Below are positions 43,114-50,700 of a stretch of 64,000 nucleotides of DNA, in pieces. The position numbers and the translations under genes were made by a program. The first letter of the stretch is position 1; each line of letters opens with the position of its first letter. Origin of the DNA: Chloroflexota bacterium (GTDB taxonomy: Bacteria; Chloroflexota; Anaerolineae; Aggregatilineales; Phototrophicaceae); assembly GCA_026707745.1 (NCBI GenBank), contig JAPOWG010000019.1, positions 27,464 through 91,463 on the forward strand, in the 5' to 3' direction. The notes under the pieces were generated by a model. That model saw nothing but the letters and a program-made list of their open reading frames with translations. It searched no databases and had not been told where the DNA came from.

Positions 43114-44091
43114 TCATTCCAGCCGGATACGCGGATCGAGGAAGCCGTACATGAGGTCGGCAATGAGATTGGCGCTGACGAATAAAAACGAAAGCAAGAC
43201 GACTGCCGTCAATACCAACGGCACATCGCGCTGACTGACCGCGTCAAAAACCAGCCGCCCGACGCCAGGCCAGGAAAAGACCGTCTCAACCACGATCACA
43301 CCATTCAAGAGGAAGGCGAACTGCAGCGCCAGCACCGTCACGATCGGTATGAGCGCGTTGCGGATGGCGTGGCGCATCATGACCGTACGCTCGGTTAGGC
43401 CTTTGGCCCGCGCCGTCACCACATAATCCTGCCGCAAGACTTCCAGTACCGCCGAACGTATCAAACGGGAGTTGCGAGAAATCGAATAAACTGATACCGC
43501 CACCATCGGCATGAGCAAGTAACGGATGGCGCCAGGCAGGTTGGTCAAGGCCTCGTCGATCCTTCCCTCGAAGAGCGGCTTGAGAAAGGCCACATGCCCC
43601 GACACCGGCATCCAGCGCAGGGTGACGCCGAAAAACAAGATGAGCATCAAGCCCAGCCAAAAGCCCGGCATTGATTGACCCAGCATCGCGCCCAGCATCA
43701 AGGTGCCATCGGCCATCGTGCCGCGGCGAGTCGCCGCCAGCACCCCAATCGGAAAGGCCACAATGGTCGACAAGAGAAAGCCGCCGATGGTCAATTCCAG
43801 CGTGGCTGGCATGCGCTCCATGACGACATCAAAGGCCGGCACCCGATGCGTAAGCGAATTGCCGGTATCGCCTCGCGCCAGATTGAAGAGAAAGTCAAAG
43901 TATTGGACGTGCAAAGGACGGTCGAAACCCAGACGCCGCCGCGCTTCCGCCCGCTCTTCTGCGCTGGCGCGCTCGCTCACGTAGAAGAACGTGGGGTCGC
44001 CGGCCAGGTGGATGGACAAGAAGGTCAAAAGCGTGACGCCGAGCACCACGACGACAGTTAATAGAAGACGGCGAATGATGTACGTGTGCAT
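43114..44091 (-). CDS. peptide/nickel-type ABC transporter permease, DppB type
   Basis: A 325-residue DppB-family permease. It starts IIRRLLLTVVVVLGVTLLTF, has RRRLGFDRPLHVQYFDFL and GDTGNSLTHRVPAFDVV, and the coupling loop TARAKGLTERTVMMRHAIRN. It follows the binding-protein gene across a ~230-nt repeat-rich gap and precedes the DppC-type partner by 10 nt. Confidence 0.9.
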   Translation of the reverse strand: MHTYIIRRLLLTVVVVLGVTLLTFLSIHLAGDPTFFYVSERASAEERAEARRRLGFDRPLHVQYFDFLFNLARGDTGNSLTHRVPAFDVVMERMPATLELTIGGFLLSTIVAFPIGVLAATRRGTMADGTLMLGAMLGQSMPGFWLGLMLILFFGVTLRWMPVSGHVAFLKPLFEGRIDEALTNLPGAIRYLLMPMVAVSVYSISRNSRLIRSAVLEVLRQDYVVTARAKGLTERTVMMRHAIRNALIPIVTVLALQFAFLLNGVIVVETVFSWPGVGRLVFDAVSQRDVPLVLTAVVLLSFLFVSANLIADLMYGFLDPRIRLE

Positions 44092-44113
44092 ACGGGGATT
44101 AACCCCCTCTAAA

Positions 44114-44183
44114 TCTCCCCCGTAGCGCAGTGTCGGCGGTCAGTGTCTACGCGACCTACGCGCGCCATTGCAATGGGGGGAGA
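44114..44183. repeat. nested repeat: 13-bp-type units inside a CTCCCCC/GGGGGAG hairpin
   Basis: TCTCCCCC (44114-44121) and GGGGGAGA (44176-44183) are complementary. Between them lies GTGTCGGCGGTCAGTGTC followed by TACGCGACC and TACGCG (44130-44162), the tandem family also seen at 48048 and 51810. The arrangement looks like one short repeat inserted into another. It is between the binding-protein and DppB-type genes. Confidence 0.5.
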
Positions 44184-44271
44184 CTTTGCCAACTCGTGGT
44201 GAGAAGGTGATTTGTAGCGAGCCCTTCGTCGCGCGAAATCCATGTTTGCCTGCCTGTCTCGCTAGACAAGC

Positions 44272-44299
44272 CCCCCTCCCTGATGCTTCGGGGAGGGGG
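44272..44299 (-). promoter_or_regulatory. hairpin after solute-binding-protein gene
   Basis: CCCCCTCCC (44272-44280) and GGGAGGGGG (44291-44299) form a 9-bp GC stem with a 10-nt loop, 21 nt after the stop of the binding-protein gene. No clear T-run follows on the minus strand. Probably message-stabilising or attenuating. Confidence 0.6.
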
Positions 44300-44320
44300 T
44301 TGGGGGAGGGGTAAAAGCCC

Positions 44321-45967
44321 CTACATATCGTCCTTCAGCGTCGCGGAGTAGCCGGTGATGAAGTAGTCCGCGCGCGACTGATAGTTGATGCGGTTGCTGA
44401 CCGCTTCAGTACGCGGTCCCGCGAAAAGCATGATCCAGGGCGGATCGTTGTAGAACTCCTCGAGCATGGCGATTTCCAGTTCGCGCTCGGCTTCCGGGTC
44501 GCCCGTCAGCGAAGGTAGGGTGTCCCAGCCCGTGCACCAGAAATCGTTGTTCCAGTTGGTGTAATTGGTCTCGGCTTCACCGCAGCCGGCTTCGTGGCCC
44601 GGGATATCGGCCATGTCGTACTGGGCGCTCCATTCGCTGCCGCCGGTGCGGCCGAAGTAGAGGGGACCCAAGTCATGGGTGATCAGCGCTGCCACCCAGT
44701 CGCCCGATTCCTGGAAGATGGCTTCGGTCTGCACGCCGATATCGGTGAGCATCTGCGCGGTCGCCAGGACCACTTCAGGCGCCATCGCGCCAGTGAGGCG
44801 CCGCGCTGGCATCTCGAGCGAGAAGCGCACGCCGTCATCGCCGCGCGGGTAGCCGGCCGCATCCAGCAATTCCTCGGCTTTGGCCGGGTCATAAGGATAG
44901 GGCTCCAGCGTCGGGTGATCGGCATTGCTGGGGTTGACCAGGCTGGTAGCGCGCTCGCAGGTGGTAAGCAGCAGATTCTCGCAGATGGCGTCCGTGTCAA
45001 TGGCGTATTGCAGCGCCACGCGCACATCGGTCCTCATGATCGCTTGGGCGCCAACATCGTCGGGGTTTTCGACGCGGAAGGGCGCGTCCGGGTTCAGGTT
45101 GAAGCCGATGTAGGTGCGGGTGGTGCCGGGGAAGAATCGCGCTTCCGCCATGCCAGAATTGCGGATGGCTTCGGCTTGGCTGGCTGGAAATTCTTTGTAG
45201 ATATCGACATTGCCCGTGATGACTTCCGCCACCGCCGTTGAGGGCTCGGGGATGAAGCGCCAGACCAGATTTTCAAAGCCCTGCGGACGCAGACCAAAGC
45301 CTTCGACCGCTTTCAAGCTCATGTATTCGCCGGGCACCCATTCAGCCAAGGAATAGGGCCCGCTGCCGACTACATTGCGCGCCGCTTCTTCAAACGACAT
45401 CGCTTCGTAGGAGTCCTTGCAGTGGACCAAAACCTCCGAGTACAAGCCCAGGCGCATAGCGCGGTTCTGCGGCTTCCTGGCGACAATAGTCACGTCCAGC
45501 TCGCTGTCAGCGCGCGCTTCGACAAAACCGGTGGAAGCGACAACGAAGCCAGCCGAGTTGCCGGTGAAGCCGTTGGCCGGGTCCGCCATACGGTTGAAGC
45601 TGTAAGCGGCGTCTTCCGCCGTCAGCGGCTCGCCGTCGTCGCAGGTCAAACCTTCGTGCATGTGGAAGGTCCACTCGGTGCCATCGTCGGAAACAGTAAA
45701 GCTGTGCGCCAGGTAGGGATCAATGGCGCCACTAGCCTGGCCCAACTCGTAGAGCGTGGCGAAGGTGTGCATCATGATGCGGAAATTGCTGCCGCCGGTC
45801 GAGCCGCCGACTTGCGCCGGGTCCATCGAACCCGGTTCGCCGTTGATCGCGATGACAAGAGTATCATCGTCCGGGACCGGCACGGTCTGCGCGCTGCTCA
45901 TCATGGGCGCCAGCCCGAGCATGAGAATTAGCATCAGCGAAAGCGCTAAGGTGAGTTTCAGTTTCAT
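44321..45967 (-). CDS. peptide/nickel-type ABC transporter solute-binding protein (family 5)
   Basis: A 548-residue DppA/OppA-class binding protein. The signal peptide covers residues 1-26 (cleavage SSA|Q) and lacks a lipobox. Family signs are INGEPGSMDPAQVGGSTGGS, EWTFHMHEGLTCDDGEPLTA with the EDAAYSFNRM helix, and VGSGPYSLAEWVPGEYM. GGAG lies about 9 nt before the ATG. A palindrome TAGCC-AAT-GGCTA at 46049-46061 upstream may be an operator. It delivers solute to the permeases at 42138-44091. Confidence 0.9.
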   Translation of the reverse strand: MKLKLTLALSLMLILMLGLAPMMSSAQTVPVPDDDTLVIAINGEPGSMDPAQVGGSTGGSNFRIMMHTFATLYELGQASGAIDPYLAHSFTVSDDGTEWTFHMHEGLTCDDGEPLTAEDAAYSFNRMADPANGFTGNSAGFVVASTGFVEARADSELDVTIVARKPQNRAMRLGLYSEVLVHCKDSYEAMSFEEAARNVVGSGPYSLAEWVPGEYMSLKAVEGFGLRPQGFENLVWRFIPEPSTAVAEVITGNVDIYKEFPASQAEAIRNSGMAEARFFPGTTRTYIGFNLNPDAPFRVENPDDVGAQAIMRTDVRVALQYAIDTDAICENLLLTTCERATSLVNPSNADHPTLEPYPYDPAKAEELLDAAGYPRGDDGVRFSLEMPARRLTGAMAPEVVLATAQMLTDIGVQTEAIFQESGDWVAALITHDLGPLYFGRTGGSEWSAQYDMADIPGHEAGCGEAETNYTNWNNDFWCTGWDTLPSLTGDPEAERELEIAMLEEFYNDPPWIMLFAGPRTEAVSNRINYQSRADYFITGYSATLKDDM

Positions 45968-46107
45968 TTCGTACTCCTCATTTTGTGAAAGACTTCTCTG
46001 ACGATAAACTAGGGAATTTCTCGATACCGCTCTCCTTTCCGACTGATGTAGCCAATGGCTAGATATTACCGCATTTGAACGAAAAAATCACAAACCGACG
46101 CGCTCAA

Positions 46108-47292
46108 TCATGCGCGATAGCGCGCCAGCACGGGCAACATGCGCTCCACCGCTTCCTTGAGCGTTTCAATCGGTTCCAGCAACGTGATGCGGACGTACTC
46201 GCGCCAATTTTCGCCGAAGGCAGTCCCGGGAAAGATCAAAACCCGCCCCTCTTTCAAGAGCAGATAAGACAGCTCGGCGGCGTGGATGCCCGTGGACGAG
46301 CTGTCCGCCCAAACAAAAAGCCCGCCGCGCGGCTCGCCATAGGCAAAGCCCATGCGATCCAGTCCATCCAGCAAGACGGCGCGCCGCTTCGTGTAAATCT
46401 TCAAGTAATCGCTGACGCAGTCCTGCGGACCGGCGAGGGCAGCCAAACCCGCCCATTGCGATACCGTGGCCACCGGACCCGTCGTAACCTGTTTGACGCG
46501 CGCCATGGCATCAATCACGTTTTCCGGCGCGGCCACATAGCCGCAGCGCCAGCCAGTCATCGCGTAGGCTTTGGAGAAGGCGTCCAGCGTGATCGTTCGT
46601 TCGGCCATGCCCGGCAGCGAACCGATGCTGAAATGCCGCCAGGGCTCATAGACAATTCTTCCGTAAATCTCGTCGACGATCACGATCAGGTTGTGGCGGA
46701 TGCAGACATCGGCGATGGCGCGCAGCCGGTCTTCGGTGACAATGCCGGCGGTGGGGTTGCTCGGCGTCACGATCAACAGCGCCTTGCTCGCCGGAGTGAT
46801 GGCCGCCTCAACCGCTTCCGCTTCCAGGTTAAAGGCGTCTTCGCGATCCGTCGACACCATGACCATTTTGCCGCCCGCTCGACGAATGGCATCGTCATAG
46901 GAGGTATAGCGCGGGTCCGGCACCAGGATTTCGTCCCCCGGGTCAATTAAGGCCTGTATAGCCAGGAAGAGCCCTTCCTGGCCGCCGGTCGTGACCATCA
47001 CATTTTCCGCTCCGACGGGCAAGCCATTGTATTCGCGCATATGATCGGCGATGGCGCCGCGCAATTGCGGCAGGCCCTTGACCGGAGTCAGACCGGTACG
47101 CCCCTCGCGCATGGCTTGGTTGGCGGCTTCGACGATGTGGGGCGGGGTCGGCAGGTCAGGATCGCCGCGTCCCAGCGTGATGATATCGTCCATCTGTCCC
47201 GCCATCTCCATCAAGGCGTAGCGCAATTGCGTGCCATCAGCGGCGACGGCGCGGACTTCGTCCGGGATGTTGGGATTTTCATTCATCGTCAT
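46108..47292 (-). CDS. PLP-dependent aminotransferase, class I/II
   Basis: A 394-residue fold-type I aminotransferase. Substrate/cofactor motifs are visible: VTTGGQEGLFLAIQALI, NPTAG, the Asp in IVIVDEIYG, and the Schiff-base Lys in TLDAFSKAYAMTGWR. ATG 47292 overlaps the stop of the shorter aminotransferase-like gene (ATGA) and has GAGGA about 8 nt upstream. It would move an amino group between an amino acid and a 2-oxoacid. A truncated lysine-less paralogue lies directly upstream and is translationally coupled. Confidence 0.92.
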   Translation of the reverse strand: MTMNENPNIPDEVRAVAADGTQLRYALMEMAGQMDDIITLGRGDPDLPTPPHIVEAANQAMREGRTGLTPVKGLPQLRGAIADHMREYNGLPVGAENVMVTTGGQEGLFLAIQALIDPGDEILVPDPRYTSYDDAIRRAGGKMVMVSTDREDAFNLEAEAVEAAITPASKALLIVTPSNPTAGIVTEDRLRAIADVCIRHNLIVIVDEIYGRIVYEPWRHFSIGSLPGMAERTITLDAFSKAYAMTGWRCGYVAAPENVIDAMARVKQVTTGPVATVSQWAGLAALAGPQDCVSDYLKIYTKRRAVLLDGLDRMGFAYGEPRGGLFVWADSSSTGIHAAELSYLLLKEGRVLIFPGTAFGENWREYVRITLLEPIETLKEAVERMLPVLARYRA

Positions 47293-48008
47293 GTGGCAGT
47301 CCTCACCCATTCAAGCCCGGCCCATTGCGAGACAGCGGTTGTGCAAATAGTGATGGCTTGCTTGCCAGCGCGCAAGCGCAGCGCCGCCGCCGAGCCCGCC
47401 ATCCAGCCCAGCCGCCAGCCGGGCAATGCAGCGGACAAGGAATCGATGGTCACCACGCGGGAGGCCAGCCTTTCGTTCTGCGCCGGGTGAAACGGCGGCG
47501 CGGTCTTGGCGAAGCTGAGGTCGTAGACGATCCACCAGTCGGTTTCTTCCGCGTGCTGTAAAAGCTCGATGCTGGTTTCGCGATAGACATCGGGACTGAT
47601 GTAAAGCAAGCTGATGTCCTCTCGTATCGAATCAATTATCTCGGCGCCCAGAATGTGCAAGGCCCCGCGGATACGCGACGAGTCCCCGGGGCAGAGCACA
47701 GCGCCGCCTGCTTCCGCCAGCAGCGTCATCGTCACGAAACGGGCTTCCGTGCTGCCGCAGGTAATGGTGACTTCCGCTGGGTCGACGACCACAGCGTAGC
47801 GCTCGCGCAGATGATCGGCCACCCAAGCGCGAAACTCGGGGATGCCGGGACGGTCGGTGTAGTGTGTCTCGCCGCGCGCCAAGGCAGCCACGGCCGCCTC
47901 GATCACATTTGCCGGGACATCGGGATCGCCTGTGCGAGGCGAGCAAAGATCATCCAGGGCGGCGACGCGCTCCGCCAGCGGACTGCTGAGTGTTTGTGGA
48001 CTTTGCAT
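47289..48008 (-). CDS. truncated aminotransferase-like protein lacking the catalytic lysine
   Basis: A 239-residue paralogue of the next aminotransferase. The N-terminal and large-domain parts align (HYTDRPGIPEFRAWVADHLR, TITCGSTEARFVTM). At the PLP site TIDSLSAALPGWRLGW replaces the Lys-containing FSKAYAMTGWR, with a two-residue deletion, so no Schiff-base Lys is present. The NPT motif is also gone and the protein stops after SQWAGL, so the C-terminal domain is missing. The frame is intact and coupled by ATGA to the full-length enzyme. It may be a regulatory pseudo-enzyme or a decaying gene. Confidence 0.75.
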   Translation of the reverse strand: MQSPQTLSSPLAERVAALDDLCSPRTGDPDVPANVIEAAVAALARGETHYTDRPGIPEFRAWVADHLRERYAVVVDPAEVTITCGSTEARFVTMTLLAEAGGAVLCPGDSSRIRGALHILGAEIIDSIREDISLLYISPDVYRETSIELLQHAEETDWWIVYDLSFAKTAPPFHPAQNERLASRVVTIDSLSAALPGWRLGWMAGSAAALRLRAGKQAITICTTAVSQWAGLEWVRTAT

Positions 48009-48029
48009 GCAGTTGTCTTTCTCCTCGGC

Positions 48030-48094
48030 GGGCGACTCACGGGGTCGCGTAGGTCGCGTAGACATTGACCGCCGACACTGACCGTCAGTCGCCC
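48030..48094. repeat. composite dispersed repeat
   Basis: GGGCGACTC at 48030 and GTCGCCC at 48088-48094 flank GTCGCGTAGGTCGCGTAG and ACATTGACCGCCGACACTG, the reverse complement of the units at 51810-51871. It lies between the truncated aminotransferase gene and the Ldh_2-type dehydrogenase gene (48009-48213). Confidence 0.6.
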
Positions 48095-48213
48095 TTGTTA
48101 ATGTAGACCGCGTCGCTCATGCGACGGGAAGGCTTATTATTCTGTGTGAGCGCGACATTCCCGTGATCTTTTCGCTGCCGCCGAACGGCTACAATTGATC
48201 AATGGATCGACAG

Positions 48214-49269
48214 CTAGATGTCAAAAGCGATTCCCAGCCTGTCCGCCAGGCCGCGCAGGCCTTCGTAGACTTGCGCGTCGAGTTGTGCGCCATCGCGGCG
48301 ATAAGCCCGCTCGCGGCGGTGGTCGATCTCGCCCGGGACCAGGATCTCGTCAAAGCCCGGGCGCAATTCGCTGCTTTTGATCTCGGCGATGAAGGCATCC
48401 ATGCGCGCTTTGAAATCCCCGACCGGCATGAACCAGGCGATATCTATGGCGATGAAGGTATGCGCGACATCCAGTTTGGCGATCGAGCGATCTTGGTAGG
48501 GCGCCAGCCCGAAACCGCCGCCGCTGACGACGCCGGTCAAAATATCGGTGAAGAGCGACAAGCCGTATCCCTTGTACTGCCCGATACCGAGCAAGGCGCC
48601 CGCCATAGCCGCGCTGGGATCATCCGTTTCCAGGCCCTCCGGCGTCAGCGCCCAGTCCAGCGGCATGGATTTGCCCTCGCGTTCATGCCAGCGCATCATG
48701 CCCTTGCCGGCCGTGGTCAAGGCGATATCGAGCACAACCGGGAAATCCCCGCCGCTTGGCGCCGCCATTCCCCAGGGATTGGTGCCGACGCGCGGCGAAG
48801 TCCCGCCCCAGGGGGCCATCTCCGCGCCAGCGTTGGTGATGGCGATGCCTATACAATCAGACTCCAACGCGCGCCGCGCGTGATAGCCGGACGAGCCGAA
48901 GTGCGTGCTATTGAAGACGGCGCAGGTGCCGATGCCGCAGGCTTTGGCTTTGTCGATGGCGATGCCCATGGCTTCTTGCCCGACCACCGATCCCATGACC
49001 ATCTTGGCGTCGACCAGCGCCAAAGCGGGCGATTCCCTGATTACTTCTATTTCCCTGCCGGGCTGATAGAGCCCCTTGGAAATGCGGTCGTAATAGCCGG
49101 TCAATCGGCCAACGCCTTGTCCCTGCCCGGGCAGGCAGCGCAACTCGCTGCTCATCAAACCCGCCGTGCAGTAATCGGCTTCCTTGTCCGACAAGCCCAT
49201 CGCAATGAAAGCGCGATGAACAAAGTCTTCCAAGTCATCGACGGGAACGCGGACCAGCCTGATGCCCAT
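48214..49269 (-). CDS. malate/L-lactate/ureidoglycolate dehydrogenase family protein (Ldh_2)
   Basis: A 351-residue NAD(P)-dependent 2-hydroxyacid/ketimine reductase of the Ldh_2 family. Conserved parts are the active-site HFGSSGYHARRAL, GTNPWGMAAP and SGGDFPVVLDIALT. Family members include malate, lactate, ureidoglycolate and piperideine-2-carboxylate reductases. The gene begins 3 nt after the VOC-protein gene and is in the DUF4438 operon. The neighbouring aminotransferase suggests a 2-oxoacid or imine as substrate; the exact one is open. Confidence 0.87.
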   Translation of the reverse strand: MGIRLVRVPVDDLEDFVHRAFIAMGLSDKEADYCTAGLMSSELRCLPGQGQGVGRLTGYYDRISKGLYQPGREIEVIRESPALALVDAKMVMGSVVGQEAMGIAIDKAKACGIGTCAVFNSTHFGSSGYHARRALESDCIGIAITNAGAEMAPWGGTSPRVGTNPWGMAAPSGGDFPVVLDIALTTAGKGMMRWHEREGKSMPLDWALTPEGLETDDPSAAMAGALLGIGQYKGYGLSLFTDILTGVVSGGGFGLAPYQDRSIAKLDVAHTFIAIDIAWFMPVGDFKARMDAFIAEIKSSELRPGFDEILVPGEIDHRRERAYRRDGAQLDAQVYEGLRGLADRLGIAFDI

Positions 49270-49272
49270 CGC

Positions 49273-49731
49273 TCAGATACCCCGGATCGACTTGTATTGC
49301 TCGAGTTCATCCGGCGTGTAAACTTGCATCAGCTCGAGTTCAACGCCGCCGGTTTCCTGCTCCAGGAAGGCGACATAGCCTTCGGGATGCGGGTGGCTGC
49401 CCGATACCTTGCAGGAACTGCATTCCTTGAGCGTCCCGCCCTCGGCCTGCGCTTCTTCCAGCGCGCTGTCAATATTTTCCACGGCATAGCAGATATGATG
49501 CAAGCCTTCAGTGCCGCGCTCGGCGATCCATTTGCTGAAGCGGCCATCGGCATCCAGCGATTCGTTCAACTGATATTCGATATCGCCGACATCAAAAATC
49601 GCCACCTTGATGCGCGCCTTTTCCGCCACGACTACGCGCGCGTCCAAGCCGACGCCAAGCAGTGTCTGATAGCGATTCAGGGTTTCGTCCACGCTCTTCA
49701 CGGCGAAGGCCATGTGTTTTATGTAAGTCAT
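49273..49731 (-). CDS. VOC-family protein, methylmalonyl-CoA epimerase-like
   Basis: A 152-residue glyoxalase-fold (VOC) metalloprotein. Metal ligands expected for the epimerase type are present: His in YIKHMAFAV, His in LHHICYAVENI and Glu near the end in GVELELMQV. IDSALEEAQAEG and EGYVAFLEQ fit methylmalonyl-CoA epimerase. ATG 49731 has GGGAG about 8 nt upstream. It may epimerise or isomerise a 2-substituted acyl compound. Cluster context is more catabolic than propionate-related, so another VOC activity is possible. Confidence 0.75.
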   Translation of the reverse strand: MTYIKHMAFAVKSVDETLNRYQTLLGVGLDARVVVAEKARIKVAIFDVGDIEYQLNESLDADGRFSKWIAERGTEGLHHICYAVENIDSALEEAQAEGGTLKECSSCKVSGSHPHPEGYVAFLEQETGGVELELMQVYTPDELEQYKSIRGI

Positions 49732-49781
49732 CAGTTGTCTCCCTTGCCCATCTCCCAAAATGCGAGAAGTGGAGCAAAAAG

Positions 49782-49806
49782 TCCCTCCCTCTTCATGGGG
49801 GAGGGA
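49782..49806. promoter_or_regulatory. hairpin between DUF4438 and VOC genes
   Basis: TCCCTCCC (49782-49789) and GGGAGGGA (49799-49806), loop 9 nt. It lies 22 nt after the DUF4438 stop within the operon. Similar to the hairpins at 23358 and 44272, so probably a recurring short repeat that also acts as a message-processing or attenuating site. Confidence 0.45.
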
Positions 49807-49827
49807 TTTAGGGTGGGGGGCTTCGAT

Positions 49828-50700
49828 TTAGAGCAGCAAATCTTTCAAATTCACGCCGGGCGTCACCATGGGCTCGATATTGCCGCCGGCCGAGGTCATG
49901 ATCAGGGTGATGCCGGGCCCATAACCCGCGCGCGGACTGTCGCCCTGCGCGATCACGCCGATGCCGACCGCATCCCGCAGATAGCCGTGATTCCAACTGC
50001 TGTCGTAATCCGTCAAGGACACGACATCGCCCAGCCGCAGTTGATCCAGGCCCGCCTCCTTGACCGCGTCGCTGTCGGCGGTCTGAATGTGGATCGAGCC
50101 GCCATCGCTGACCAAGCCGGCGCCGGCGCCCAGCAAATGCGGCGGCACCTGCGCCACAACCGGCACCGAGAGCTTGCCCTCCGCGTTGGTCGTTACTTCA
50201 AGGGCATCGACCAATTCCGGCGAGCAGCCCTTGAGCATGATATCGGCATGGTCATCGAACTTGAGTCCCACGCCCTTGGCTTTGATGACGATCTTGTCGC
50301 CGATGGCCAGCTGCTCGCGCACCTCCGGATCGAAGTGAATGATGACATGCTCGGAGAAACGTCCCGTCTTGCCGGTGACCATGCCGCGCGCCCGCTGCGC
50401 GTTGCCAGTCATGACAATGGCGGTATTGCCCACGCAGGACAGGACGTTAAGCCCGCGATTGCCGGTGGCGTCATTGAGCATCACGCTGACGCCGGGATGA
50501 ACGCAATCCGCCAGCCAGCCATAAGCCGAATCGCCGATGGAAACGTTGTAGACGATGCTGCCATACGCCGGCAAAAGAAAGGGCGTGCCATCGGCCGCCA
50601 GGGAGTAGGGCATGGCCGGCAAGGGCGGCATGCGCGGCGGCGTGATCACGCCTTGTACGGATACACTGACAACTTGCTGGGCATTGTTTTTCGCGCTCAT
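49828..50700 (-). CDS. DUF4438 domain protein (copy A)
   Basis: A 290-residue DUF4438 protein. Characteristic stretches are the glycine-rich GSIVYNVSIGDSAYGW, CVGNTAIVMTGNAQRARGMVTGK, the strand pair GDKIVIKAKGVGLK and GIGVIAQGDSPRAGYGPGIT near the end. The family has structures but no established activity as far as I recall. It is cytoplasmic (no signal). It overlaps the second DUF4438 gene by 4 nt and shares its operator at 51640. The two copies are about equally long and are likely to act together. Confidence 0.8.
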   Translation of the reverse strand: MSAKNNAQQVVSVSVQGVITPPRMPPLPAMPYSLAADGTPFLLPAYGSIVYNVSIGDSAYGWLADCVHPGVSVMLNDATGNRGLNVLSCVGNTAIVMTGNAQRARGMVTGKTGRFSEHVIIHFDPEVREQLAIGDKIVIKAKGVGLKFDDHADIMLKGCSPELVDALEVTTNAEGKLSVPVVAQVPPHLLGAGAGLVSDGGSIHIQTADSDAVKEAGLDQLRLGDVVSLTDYDSSWNHGYLRDAVGIGVIAQGDSPRAGYGPGITLIMTSAGGNIEPMVTPGVNLKDLLL

